Positions 15,922 to 23,755 of a DNA stretch of 64,000 bases are shown in pieces. Under the pieces are notes generated by a model. The model worked only from the letters and a program-made list of their open reading frames with translations, had not been told where the DNA came from and ran no database searches. The DNA lies in NCBI GenBank assembly GCA_947500775.1, contig CANMTD010000006.1, positions 1 through 64,000 on the forward strand, read 5' to 3'. Position numbers and translations under genes: made by a program. This DNA comes from an uncultured Paracoccaceae bacterium (GTDB lineage: Bacteria; Pseudomonadota; Alphaproteobacteria; Rhodobacterales; Rhodobacteraceae). Numbering within the stretch: the stretch's first letter is position 1; every line of letters begins with the position of its first letter.

Positions 15922-16452
15922 ATGGATACGGATGTTCGGCCAACATTGCTTAGCAGCTGCGCATTGGCGGCGACGGCGGAAGAGGCGGGGTTTCGGGTTG
16001 ATTACCCGAACTCCGCCACCCGGTCGTCACGCATATTCGCACTGGACCCCGCAGCCGCTGAGATCATGTACCAGATTGTCGAAGACCCGTGGAAGGGTGC
16101 CCATTTCCTGACGGTTCGGGACGGCAATACGGTTGATCCGGAAAAAACCGGCATCGATGATCTGGCGTTGTCGCATCCCAACGGGGTTGCGGCGACGCTG
16201 TCCAAGGAAATCGAAGGCGCCGACGTTGTCGTGCTGATCGCCACGACGGGCGATGGTGTCGGGTCGGCCGAGGTGATTGCGCGCGAGGCGTATCACCGGA
16301 AAATCATGACGGTCGGGCTCGCGATGTCTGAATCAAAGGAACAGCATGAAACCGATGCGGTGGTGAATTCCCTTCGCCGCTTTGCATCGGTTCTTGTGGT
16401 GGCCAGGGATGCCTCGTTCGTCCCGGCCATGTTAACAGCGCTGCGCGCGTAA
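15922..16452 (+). CDS. Unrecognised Rossmann-like protein
   Basis: This 176-aa protein starts 3 bp after the oxygenase stop. It has no signal or membrane segment. The C-terminal half contains 'ADVVVLIATTGDGVGSAEVI' followed by 'HRKIMTVGLAMSE'. This is a strand, glycine-rich loop and helix arrangement that loosely recalls the nucleotide-binding turn of FtsZ-like proteins, but the similarity is too weak to assign a family. The tight spacing to the oxygenase and to the metal transporter downstream suggests a role in oxygenase maturation or metal handling. Confidence 0.65.
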   Translation: MDTDVRPTLLSSCALAATAEEAGFRVDYPNSATRSSRIFALDPAAAEIMYQIVEDPWKGAHFLTVRDGNTVDPEKTGIDDLALSHPNGVAATLSKEIEGADVVVLIATTGDGVGSAEVIAREAYHRKIMTVGLAMSESKEQHETDAVVNSLRRFASVLVVARDASFVPAMLTALRA

Positions 16453-16461
16453 GGACACAAA

Positions 16462-17175
16462 ATGGACTTTTTAGCGATACTGCCTCTGGGGTTCCTGATC
16501 GGAATGGCCCACGCATTGGAAGCGGACCATCTGGTCGCGGTGACGGCCCTGCAGAACAAGGGGGGCAAGCGCCGCGCGATTGTCGCTCGGGGTGCCGCAT
16601 GGGGGGTTGGGCATACGCTGTCCCTGTTCGCCGCCTGTCTTGGTGTTTTTCTGCTGGGCCTTCAGATTTCCGCCGTGCTTGAGGCGCAGTTGGAATTTTG
16701 CGTCGGTCTGATGATTGTCGGGCTGGGCGGGCATGTCCTGTGGCGGCTGCGCAAGGACAGAATTCACCTGCACACGCATGAACACGACGGCACCCGGCAT
16801 ATGCATTTCCACAGCCATCAGGACGACACCGCCGAAAACCACCAGCACACGCACAAACGGTCCTTTGCCAACAGCAAAACGCCGGTTCTGGTCGGGATGG
16901 TGCATGGGCTTGCCGGATCGGCCGGGTTTCTGATCCTGATGTCGTCGAACGCCAAATCGCTGGGCGAGGCGCTGGCCTATCTGTCCGTGTTCGGGCTGGG
17001 CTCGATCATCGGGATGGCGTTTTTGACTATGGTCATCAGCGTTCCGATCATGCGCCTTCGCCGGCTTGGCGGCATGATGCCCAACCTGGTGTCCGCAGCC
17101 GTTGGAATTGGGGCCATTCTGGTCGGGGGCATGCTGGCCGTTGAAAGCTTTTCGACCATCGCCGGGCTGGGTTGA
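16462..17175 (+). CDS. NicO/NiCoT-like metal transporter with His-rich loop
   Basis: This 237-aa membrane protein has about six helices. The first carries 'HALEADH' (17-23), which matches the HxxxxDH nickel/cobalt signature; 'WGVGHTLSLF' and 'GMVHGLAGSAGF' follow. Between helices 3 and 4, residues 102-131 hold eleven His, a metal-binding loop. Such proteins import or export Ni2+ or Co2+; related ones move sulfite or iron. It lies 9 bp after the 176-aa gene. Presence in an aromatic operon is unusual and points to a metal need of the encoded enzymes, or to metal release from the reactivase; the direction of transport cannot be judged. Confidence 0.85.
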   Translation: MDFLAILPLGFLIGMAHALEADHLVAVTALQNKGGKRRAIVARGAAWGVGHTLSLFAACLGVFLLGLQISAVLEAQLEFCVGLMIVGLGGHVLWRLRKDRIHLHTHEHDGTRHMHFHSHQDDTAENHQHTHKRSFANSKTPVLVGMVHGLAGSAGFLILMSSNAKSLGEALAYLSVFGLGSIIGMAFLTMVISVPIMRLRRLGGMMPNLVSAAVGIGAILVGGMLAVESFSTIAGLG

Positions 17176-17180
17176 CCGGG

Positions 17181-17864
17181 ATGTCCGGCGCCGTGAAGAC
17201 ACAGATATGCGATGCGATCTCTGTCCTTACGGCGGCCGAAATTCTTGACTTCAACGGCCATGTTTCGGTCTTGGGCGAGGGCGGCCGGTTCTGGATAAAC
17301 TCGGCCGCCTCCAACCGGGCGGCGATGTCCGGGGATCAGGTTTGCCATGTCGATGCGGATGGCAATCCGCTGCCGGGGCAGGCGCGGCCGCCGAATGAGG
17401 TCGCTCTGCATGCGGCAATCTACATGCAATGCCCGCAGGCCAAGGCGATCGTGCACGGGCATCCCAAATGGACGACCCTGTTCACGCTGACGGGGAATGA
17501 AATTCCCGTCGTGATGCCGCAGGGCTGTCTGGTGGCGGGACTTCCGGTTTATCCGGAGTCGCATTCGATCAGCACGCCGGAACGGGCAGAGGTCGTTGCC
17601 GAACAGCTTGTCTCTGGTCCGGGGATATTGCTGGCGGGTCACGGGTCGGTCTTTGTCGCCGAAACGCTGGTCGAGGCGACGGCGCTGGCGATCTATGCCG
17701 AAATGAACGCAGAGCGCGCCTATCTGGCCCGGGCTTTGGGGCACCCCAATGTCATTCCAATGTCGCAGTGGGCGCAGTACCGTGAAAACCTGTCAAAGCC
17801 GGCGCTGTTCGAAAAATGCTGGCAGTTTCACTTAGGCGAGAGGAGCAAGACCGATGTGCGGTGA
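17181..17864 (+). CDS. Class II aldolase/adducin-family protein
   Basis: This 227-aa protein shows the class II aldolase zinc motif 'IVHGHPKW' and a later 'LAGHGSVFVAE' with the third His. 'NGHVSVLGEGGRFWINSAAS' near the N-terminus is the usual substrate loop. Members include fuculose-phosphate aldolase and dihydroxyphthalate or hydroxyaromatic decarboxylases. Because the neighbours are a Rieske oxygenase and decarboxylase-like proteins, a decarboxylase role is attractive. The ATG at 17181 is preferred to an upstream TTG that overlaps nicO. The next gene overlaps its end by 11 bp. Confidence 0.85.
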   Translation: MSGAVKTQICDAISVLTAAEILDFNGHVSVLGEGGRFWINSAASNRAAMSGDQVCHVDADGNPLPGQARPPNEVALHAAIYMQCPQAKAIVHGHPKWTTLFTLTGNEIPVVMPQGCLVAGLPVYPESHSISTPERAEVVAEQLVSGPGILLAGHGSVFVAETLVEATALAIYAEMNAERAYLARALGHPNVIPMSQWAQYRENLSKPALFEKCWQFHLGERSKTDVR

Positions 17865-18285
17865 GATCGACGAGAATGTGCTGATCAATCAGGAACTGCT
17901 GGACCGGTTCCTCCTGCTGTCCGAAATGCGCGGGGTTCACCCGCTGGAAACGCCGGGCGACGGGCCCGGCGAACTGGCCAGCGCCGAAGGGCGCGCGCAA
18001 TATATGGAAAAGATTTTCGGGCTGGGCCTGACGCGGTCCGTCACCGACGCGGCGCGCGCGAATGAGGACGAAGCGGTGGATGCCATCGCGTCGCAGGCCA
18101 TCGCATTTGCCCGTCTGGCCGGTTTCCTGGCGTCGCAGCTGCCGCCGGACGCGGATCTGTTCCGGTCGGTGATCGAGGCCGTGTCCGAAGGGCATGCCGA
18201 AACACAGGTGCTGGAGGCGCGGTTTCGCAAGATGCACGCCCCGGCGCATGATCACAGCCATGGCGACGACCATCATCACCACTAG
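17854..18285 (+). CDS. Small protein with C-terminal His cluster
   Basis: This 143-aa protein is not recognised. It is largely helical and acidic, with no signal or membrane segment. It ends in 'MHAPAHDHSHGDDHHHH', eight His within the last 17 residues. GAGAGGAG lies before the ATG, and the start overlaps the aldolase stop, so the two are probably co-translated. Position between the NicO transporter/aldolase and a two-gene permease, plus the His tail, suggests a cytosolic metal-binding partner of the transporters. That function is inference. Confidence 0.72.
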   Translation: MCGEIDENVLINQELLDRFLLLSEMRGVHPLETPGDGPGELASAEGRAQYMEKIFGLGLTRSVTDAARANEDEAVDAIASQAIAFARLAGFLASQLPPDADLFRSVIEAVSEGHAETQVLEARFRKMHAPAHDHSHGDDHHHH

Positions 18286-18300
18286 CGGGTTGGGGCATAC

Positions 18301-18891
18301 ATGGGCAGTTTGGCATTCCTGCAAGACCGCGCTTGGCGAAAATCGGTTCTGGCCGACGCCTTTGGAACGGGCTTTCTAAGCTTTCTGGCATTTGCCGCGA
18401 TTACCGGTTTTGTGTGCTGGCTTGTCAAAGGGACGGATGTTTTCCTGTCCGCGCTTGATGGTGACCTTGTCCTGTTTTTCAAACTTTTGCCCAGGATCGG
18501 GGTGGCGCTGTCGGTGGCCGCGCTGATCTGGTGCTTGCTGCCACGCGATCAGATTTCAAAACTGGTCGGGGCGGATTCCGGTCTGACCGGGCTGGTCATC
18601 GCAACGCTTGCCGGGGCGATCACGCCCGGCGGGCCATCCTCGGCCTATGCCTTGCTGGCGGTGCTTGCCTCGACCGGGGCGAACCGGGGCGCGCTGGTGG
18701 CCTATATCACCGCCTGGGCGACATTGGGCATGCAGCGGATTCTGGTCTGGGACGTGCCGTTCATGGGCGAAGAGTTTGCGATTTTACGGGTGCTGGCCAG
18801 CCTGCCGCTGCCGGTTTTGGCAGGATTGATCGCGATGCAGTTGCCGCTGACAGTCACCTTCCGCGAAGCAGGCCCGGAGGCAGGAAAATGA
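18301..18891 (+). CDS. Permease half, subunit 1 (YraQ/DUF318-like)
   Basis: This 196-aa protein has about five membrane segments and a central 'ITPGGPSSAYALLAVLAST' element followed by 'YITAWATLGMQRIL'. It resembles one half of the predicted permeases of the YraQ/ArsP group, some of which move metalloids or thiol compounds. The next gene encodes a second half with a matching motif and overlaps by four bases (ATGA). The pair probably forms one heterodimeric channel. Substrate unknown; the neighbouring metal-binding proteins hint at a metal or metal complex. Confidence 0.75.
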   Translation: MGSLAFLQDRAWRKSVLADAFGTGFLSFLAFAAITGFVCWLVKGTDVFLSALDGDLVLFFKLLPRIGVALSVAALIWCLLPRDQISKLVGADSGLTGLVIATLAGAITPGGPSSAYALLAVLASTGANRGALVAYITAWATLGMQRILVWDVPFMGEEFAILRVLASLPLPVLAGLIAMQLPLTVTFREAGPEAGK

Positions 18892-19406
18892 ATATCGGGT
18901 TCTGGGCGCTGTTCGGCGTTTTGGTGGTGCTTTTGTTGATTGCGATCCTGCGCCGCGAACCGCCCGGGCCGATCCTCAAACGTCTGATTGAACAGACCGC
19001 AAAGCTGTTTCCAAGGATGGTTTGCGCGCTGATCGCCGCCGGTTTCGTGGCCGAGCTTTTGCCGAAAGAAACGATTTCGCAATATCTGGGCGCGGATGCG
19101 GGCGTTCTGGCCTTGCTGGTCGCGGCGGTGACCGGGCTGTTCATCCCGGCGGGTCCGGTGATTGCCTTTGCGGTGGCGGCGGTCTTTGCAAAGGCGGGGG
19201 CGTCGACGCCGGCGCTGATCACCTTCATCACCTCGTGGAGCATTTACGCCACGCATCGCATCCTGATTTTCGAGCTGCCGCTGCTTGGCCCGTCGTTCCT
19301 GCGATTGCGGGCGATATCGGCTTTGGCGGTGCCGTTTCTGGCGGGCCTGATCGCGATGCTGATCGGGCTGATAACCCAGTTCGGAACGCCGGTCCCCAGC
19401 CTTTAG
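18888..19406 (+). CDS. Permease half, subunit 2 (YraQ/DUF318-like)
   Basis: This 172-aa protein of four to five membrane segments has 'FIPAGPVIAFAVAAVFAKA' and 'FITSWSIYATHRILIF', mirroring the 'ITPGGP' and 'YITAWATLGMQRIL' motifs of subunit 1. It begins within the stop of subunit 1 and is the last gene of the plus-strand operon; a terminator-like hairpin follows. The shared motif shows that the two genes are paralogous halves of one transporter. Confidence 0.75.
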   Translation: MNIGFWALFGVLVVLLLIAILRREPPGPILKRLIEQTAKLFPRMVCALIAAGFVAELLPKETISQYLGADAGVLALLVAAVTGLFIPAGPVIAFAVAAVFAKAGASTPALITFITSWSIYATHRILIFELPLLGPSFLRLRAISALAVPFLAGLIAMLIGLITQFGTPVPSL

Positions 19407-19413
19407 AACGCAA

Positions 19414-19438
19414 AAGGCGCCCCGAAGCGGGGCGCCTT
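19414..19438 (-). terminator. Rho-independent terminator of the tctC operon
   Basis: AAGGCGCCCCG and CGGGGCGCCTT form an 11-bp stem with a 3-nt loop. On the minus strand a TTTT run follows, so it best serves the cupin-cupin-tctC transcript. It may also slow transcription from the permease genes. Confidence 0.75.
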
Positions 19439-19459
19439 CGCGGTGGGTATCGGCCTGTA

Positions 19460-20665
19460 TCAGCCGTTGCAGGCCATCGATTTCGGTTCAAAATCCTCGT
19501 GGTTTGGATCGTATTCGATATCGCAGACCATGCCGACCGACAGCGCCTTGCGATCCGCGTCGGCCCCATCGATTGTGATCGCGGTTCTGGAGCCTGAAAT
19601 CTTGCTTTTGATGGTCGCGTCGCCCGAGTTGAATTCGAACCATTTGTTGCTGTCTTCAAGCGACAAAAGCGGGCTTTGAACCTTGATGGTCGGAATTTCG
19701 ACCGACAGGGCTTCGGCGATGATTTTCACCGTTTCGGGGGATTGCTGCAAAGCTTCCCCGACCAGCGTGGCAACCTCGTCGCCGCGCGCGGCTTCGATCG
19801 GCAGGCCCAGCTTTTCGGCCTCGGCAAGGAATGCGGGATCCTGCGCGACGGCCAGATATGCGTCCCGCAATTCATCCAGCACCTCTTGCGGAACACCGGC
19901 AGGGGCGGCGGTCAGCCGGCCCAGGCTGGACATCGCGGTGATCAGATTGACGATGGATTTCGCCTCGGTGGTTTCGGCGAATTCAATGGCCTGTGGCGAC
20001 AGGCCGCCGCCAAGCGAAACGGCCAGATAGGCGTTGCCGGTATCGATGAACGGTTTGATCGCGCCATAGCTTGCGATCTGGCCGACAACCTCGCCGCGCA
20101 GCATCGCCATTTCGCCTTCGTTCCCTTTATAGCCGGGGATCATCTCGACGTTCATATCAAGGCCTTCGATCAGCATCTTCGTTTCCGTGTAGGACGCCGA
20201 ACCAACGCCGGACACAGAGAATTTGACCGTTTCCTTGCTGTTCAGCAGATCGGCGAAAGAAGCGAACCCGCTGTCTTTGGTCAGGGCGATGACGCGGGGA
20301 TCGGCGGCGGCCTTGCCGATCCAGCTGAGTTCATTCAGGTCGAACCGGATGCCGTCCTGCTGAAGAATTTGCGCATAGATCAGGCCGGTGTTGAAGGTGC
20401 CGATCGTCAGCCCGTCGGGCTTTGACGCCGACAGCGTATTGGCGCCAATGATGTGACCGGCGCCGGGCAGGTTTTTATAGATGATCTTGTCGGCGCCCAG
20501 TTTCGCCTCAAGATGGCGGCCGATCAGGCGGGCATAGGCGTCATAGTTCCCGCCGGGATTGGTGGAAATAATATAGGTCAGGGTTTTCCCTTCGAAATAC
20601 CCTTCGGCCCAGGCGGGCATCGCCAGCCCCGAGGCAATCAACAGTGTTGCAAGTAGTTTTTTCAT
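19460..20665 (-). CDS. tctC: Tripartite tricarboxylate transporter substrate-binding protein with C-terminal extension
   Basis: This 401-aa protein has a signal peptide ('MKKLLATLLIASGLAMPAWA') and the Bug/TctC fold ('YIISTNPGGNYDAYARLIGRH', 'NLPGAGHIIGANTL'). It would deliver an organic or aromatic acid from the periplasm to TctAB. GGGAGGAAG precedes the ATG at 20665. The last 75 residues or so, starting near 'SVEIPTIKVQSPLL', exceed the usual family length and look like a separate beta-rich domain with two Cys. It is third in the operon behind the split cupins, while tctAB are transcribed divergently. Confidence 0.88.
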   Translation of the reverse strand: MKKLLATLLIASGLAMPAWAEGYFEGKTLTYIISTNPGGNYDAYARLIGRHLEAKLGADKIIYKNLPGAGHIIGANTLSASKPDGLTIGTFNTGLIYAQILQQDGIRFDLNELSWIGKAAADPRVIALTKDSGFASFADLLNSKETVKFSVSGVGSASYTETKMLIEGLDMNVEMIPGYKGNEGEMAMLRGEVVGQIASYGAIKPFIDTGNAYLAVSLGGGLSPQAIEFAETTEAKSIVNLITAMSSLGRLTAAPAGVPQEVLDELRDAYLAVAQDPAFLAEAEKLGLPIEAARGDEVATLVGEALQQSPETVKIIAEALSVEIPTIKVQSPLLSLEDSNKWFEFNSGDATIKSKISGSRTAITIDGADADRKALSVGMVCDIEYDPNHEDFEPKSMACNG

Positions 20666-20728
20666 ATCTTCCTCCCATGTAAAAAAACGGGCCACACGAT
20701 GTGTGACCCGCCTTCGATCTGTTTCGGG

Positions 20729-21316
20729 TCAATCCGCGGGGGGGACCCAGACGTCTTCGAAGCCTTCGGCAGGCTCCAGCTGTTCGAACCAGTCGAATCC
20801 GATGGCCTTGATGATCCGGCTGTTGCACACCACGATCCGCGCTTCGGTGTCCGAGGTGTTGAACCGCTTGTGCGCAACATAGGGCGGCACATAGATGAAA
20901 TCGCCCGGACCCCATTCGTATTTCTTGGGGGTGGTGTCCCAGGTCCATTCGAAGGCTTCCTTGCATTCGAAATGGACGTCGTAATGATCGTCATAGCCGG
21001 TGCCTTCGATCACAAAGGCGACCTCTTCGGTCAGGTGGCGGCTGGTGCCGGTCGCTTTGCCCGCCTCGATGAACTGCATATAGATGTCGAGGCAGTATTC
21101 CTTGGTATCAAGCTTTTCGTTGATGATGTGCTTGATCAGGCCATCGGCCGAACGTTCCATCGGCATCTGGTCGTATTTGACGACGTTCAGGCTGTTGTCA
21201 TAGTCGGTTCTGAACTGTTTGCTGGCCTCAAGTGCATCTTTATAAAAAGAAACTTCAGGCGCGCCCTGTTTGGCCCGTTGACGTTCGATGGTATCTGCGA
21301 ATGTTGAAGCATCCAT
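20729..21316 (-). CDS. Cupin protein, subunit 2 of a split cupin pair
   Basis: This 195-aa single cupin has 'TSRHLTEEVAFVIEGTG' (92-106) and 'YVPPYVAHKRFN'. The first His of the usual HxH is Ser (S92), but H94, E98 and H149 remain, so a three-ligand site is possible. The ATG at 21316 has AAAGGA upstream; longer starts overlap the preceding cupin. The first cupin of the pair, encoded immediately upstream, has a different ligand pattern, so the two may assemble as a heteromer comparable to the fused bicupin at 13428. Confidence 0.78.
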   Translation of the reverse strand: MDASTFADTIERQRAKQGAPEVSFYKDALEASKQFRTDYDNSLNVVKYDQMPMERSADGLIKHIINEKLDTKEYCLDIYMQFIEAGKATGTSRHLTEEVAFVIEGTGYDDHYDVHFECKEAFEWTWDTTPKKYEWGPGDFIYVPPYVAHKRFNTSDTEARIVVCNSRIIKAIGFDWFEQLEPAEGFEDVWVPPAD

Positions 21317-21339
21317 GTTGAATTCCTTTTCTACGTCAC

Positions 21340-21912
21340 TCAAAGGCTGAGAGGGGGGTGGTAATCTTCGTGACCCGGCACAGGTTCGGTCGGCGGGAAT
21401 TCCACCATTTCCTGAAAGACCATGTGCATGAACAGGAACAGCGGTTTCGCCTTCAGAACCAGAACAAGGCTTTCGTCGTCGCTGTCGTTCAGGTGCTGGT
21501 GGACACAGCCGTTTTCGACGATCAGCGCGTCACCGGCTTCCCAGTCGATCCGCCGGCCGTCGTGAATATCGTGACCCTTGCCTTTGAGAACGAAGAACAC
21601 GGCCGAGTTCATGTGGCCGTGGATCTGGCCATACCCGTGGGGCGCGAAGGCGTCGACGTGGGCTTCGATGGATTGCGAAATCTTGTTGGCCTGGGGGTTC
21701 ACGACTTTCTTGCCAAAGTTGTGCGGGCCGCCCTTCCATTTCATTTCGCTGGTCTTGTAGACGCGGGGCTGGCTGTACAGCCCCTTTTTCATGTCGCTGT
21801 AATTGCCTTCCAGCGCCCGCACAAAGGTGCGTTTGCGGGTCCAGCGTTCCCAGACAACTTTTTCGACTTTGTCGCTGTTGTGGCCAATACCACTATCGGT
21901 TTCTTCGGACAT
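21340..21912 (-). CDS. Cupin protein, subunit 1 of a split cupin pair
   Basis: This 190-aa cupin has a metal motif 'HGHMNSAVFFVLKGKG' (H98, H100) and 'ENGCVHQH' (H138, H140). It would hold Fe, Mn, Ni or Co. GAGGAGGAA lies before the ATG. It is the first gene of the minus-strand operon with its partner cupin and tctC. The N-terminal 90 residues ('YSQPRVYKTSEMKWKGGPHN') are not part of the cupin barrel and may mediate pairing. A dioxygenase or isomerase acting on the imported substrate is possible, but not shown. Confidence 0.8.
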   Translation of the reverse strand: MSEETDSGIGHNSDKVEKVVWERWTRKRTFVRALEGNYSDMKKGLYSQPRVYKTSEMKWKGGPHNFGKKVVNPQANKISQSIEAHVDAFAPHGYGQIHGHMNSAVFFVLKGKGHDIHDGRRIDWEAGDALIVENGCVHQHLNDSDDESLVLVLKAKPLFLFMHMVFQEMVEFPPTEPVPGHEDYHPPLSL

Positions 21913-21980
21913 GGTTCCTCCTCAGTCCTGGAAATTGCGGCAAAGATAGAAGGCGGTATTGTTTCCGTCAATGGGATGCC

Positions 21981-21997
21981 GTTCTGTATAACAGAAC
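21981..21997. promoter_or_regulatory. Palindromic operator (site B)
   Basis: GTTCTGTATAACAGAAC has perfect 7-bp arms around ATA. It lies 69 bp upstream of the cupin operon start. The 331-bp gap from 21913 to 22243 contains this site and site C, and no gene. Confidence 0.65.
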
Positions 21998-22089
21998 ACA
22001 CTTAACGAAGCCGCATCCAGCCAAAGACGCGTCAGCGCGAAACGGTTTGTTCGGGGCGCAGGGCGCAGATCCGCTGCGATTGAAATAGT

Positions 22090-22106
22090 GTTCCGTTATA
22101 CAGAAT
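22090..22106. promoter_or_regulatory. Palindromic operator (site C)
   Basis: GTTCCGTTATACAGAAT has the same 17-bp layout as sites A and B. It lies 137 bp upstream of tctA and 93 bp from site B, so the divergent tctA and cupin-tctC promoters probably share one regulator. Confidence 0.55.
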
Positions 22107-22243
22107 GCCGGTCCATTATAGCTTGAGAGGTGCGACAACTCGACACTAGGTACGGTGACGTTTAACGAAATCGAATGCTTTGCGGCATCGTGCTCGGTCA
22201 ACCGAAGGCAGTCAAAAGATGCCATTAGGCATTAGGGGGGGGA

Positions 22244-23755
22244 ATGGACTTTTCATCGATTTTTGGACCGTTGATCAACATTTTGACATCGGCGCACCTT
22301 ATGGGGCTTATCTTGCTGGCTATCCCCATCGGGATGTTTTTCGGCGCGGTTCCGGGGCTGGGCGGCAAGCTTGGCGTCGTGCTTCTTATTCCGTTCGTGT
22401 TCGGGATGGACCCGCTGGCGGGGGCCGTTTTCCTTTTGGCCATGCACGCGGTTGTGCACACCGGCGGATCGATTCCATCGATCCTGTTCGGGGTGCCCGG
22501 CACCGGACCGGATGCCGCAACAATTGTGGATGGATATCCGATGGCCCAAAGGGGCGAGGCGGGTCGCGCATTGGGCGCGTCGCTGGGGGCGTCCGGGGTT
22601 GGCGGTGTCATCGGCGCGCTTTTTCTGGCGGCGATGCTGCCGTTCCTGCGCCCCGTGGTTCTGGCCTTCAGCCCGGCGGAATTCTTCCTTCTGGCGTTGT
22701 TCGGCATTACATTCATCGCAATGCTGTCGGGCAAAAGCCTGATCAAGGGGATTTCCGTCGGCTTTCTGGGCCTGTTGGTGTCGCTTGTCGGGCTGGACCC
22801 GCACACAGGATCGCAGCGTTTCACCTTCGATCAGCTTTTCCTGTGGGATGGCGTCAGCGTTGTTGCGGCGGTGCTGGGGATGTTCGCGATTCCCGAAATG
22901 CTGTCGCTTGGGGTCAAGGGCGGCGCGATTGCCGAGGTTGACGGCAAACCCGCGCGTTATGACCTGCGACAGGTGATCGACGGCATCCTGGATGTTTTCC
23001 GCAATCCCTGGCTGACCCTTCGCACATCCGTTTTCGGTGCGGCGATCGGGGCGATCCCGGGGCTGGGCGGCGATGCGGCGTCCTGGCTGTGCTATGGCCA
23101 CGCGGTCCAGACCTGCAAGAACCCGGAAAACTTTGGCAAGGGCGATGTCCGCGGCGTCATCGCGCCCGAAACGGCCAACAACTCGAAAGAAGGCGGCGCG
23201 CTGTTGCCGACCCTGTTCTTCGGTGTGCCCGGCAGTTCGGGCATGGCGATTCTGATCGGGGCCTTTGTCATGCTGGGCATTCAGCCCGGGCCTGCGATGG
23301 CGTTGACGGGCATGGATCTGGTGTGGTCGCTGATCTGGGCCTTGGCGCTGGCCAATTTCCTGTCGGTCTTCGTGTTCCTGCTGATGGCACCGGCGTTTTC
23401 GCTGTTGGTCTTCGTGCGCGGTGCGTTGCTTATTCCCTTCGTTCTGGTGCTGGCATTTCTGGGGGCCTACCTGTCCGAGGCGGCATGGGAAAACATCCTG
23501 TTGCTGGTCGGTATCGGTATCCTTGGGTATTTCCTGAAAAAACACGGCTGGCCGCGGCCGCCGTTCGTGATCGGGCTGGTTCTGGGCGGTATCGCCGAGG
23601 ATTCCCTGCACAAGGCATTGGCGATCTGGGGGCCGACCTTCTTTATGCGTCCGCTGTCGCTGGTCCTGATCGGGCTGATCCTGCTGACCATCGGGATCTA
23701 CATCTATCGCCAGAAAACCTCTGACAAAACACGGGCTGTTCACCATGACATTTGA
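22244..23755 (+). CDS. tctA: Tripartite tricarboxylate transporter large membrane subunit
   Basis: This 503-aa membrane protein with about twelve helices shows TctA hallmarks: 'GAVPGLGGKLGVVLLIPF', 'GGSIPSILFGVPGTG' and a repeat 'GAIPGLGGDAASWL'. It forms the transport channel and works with TctB and the periplasmic TctC encoded at 19460. A G-rich stretch precedes the ATG. The tctB start overlaps its end by 11 bp. Confidence 0.93.
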   Translation: MDFSSIFGPLINILTSAHLMGLILLAIPIGMFFGAVPGLGGKLGVVLLIPFVFGMDPLAGAVFLLAMHAVVHTGGSIPSILFGVPGTGPDAATIVDGYPMAQRGEAGRALGASLGASGVGGVIGALFLAAMLPFLRPVVLAFSPAEFFLLALFGITFIAMLSGKSLIKGISVGFLGLLVSLVGLDPHTGSQRFTFDQLFLWDGVSVVAAVLGMFAIPEMLSLGVKGGAIAEVDGKPARYDLRQVIDGILDVFRNPWLTLRTSVFGAAIGAIPGLGGDAASWLCYGHAVQTCKNPENFGKGDVRGVIAPETANNSKEGGALLPTLFFGVPGSSGMAILIGAFVMLGIQPGPAMALTGMDLVWSLIWALALANFLSVFVFLLMAPAFSLLVFVRGALLIPFVLVLAFLGAYLSEAAWENILLLVGIGILGYFLKKHGWPRPPFVIGLVLGGIAEDSLHKALAIWGPTFFMRPLSLVLIGLILLTIGIYIYRQKTSDKTRAVHHDI

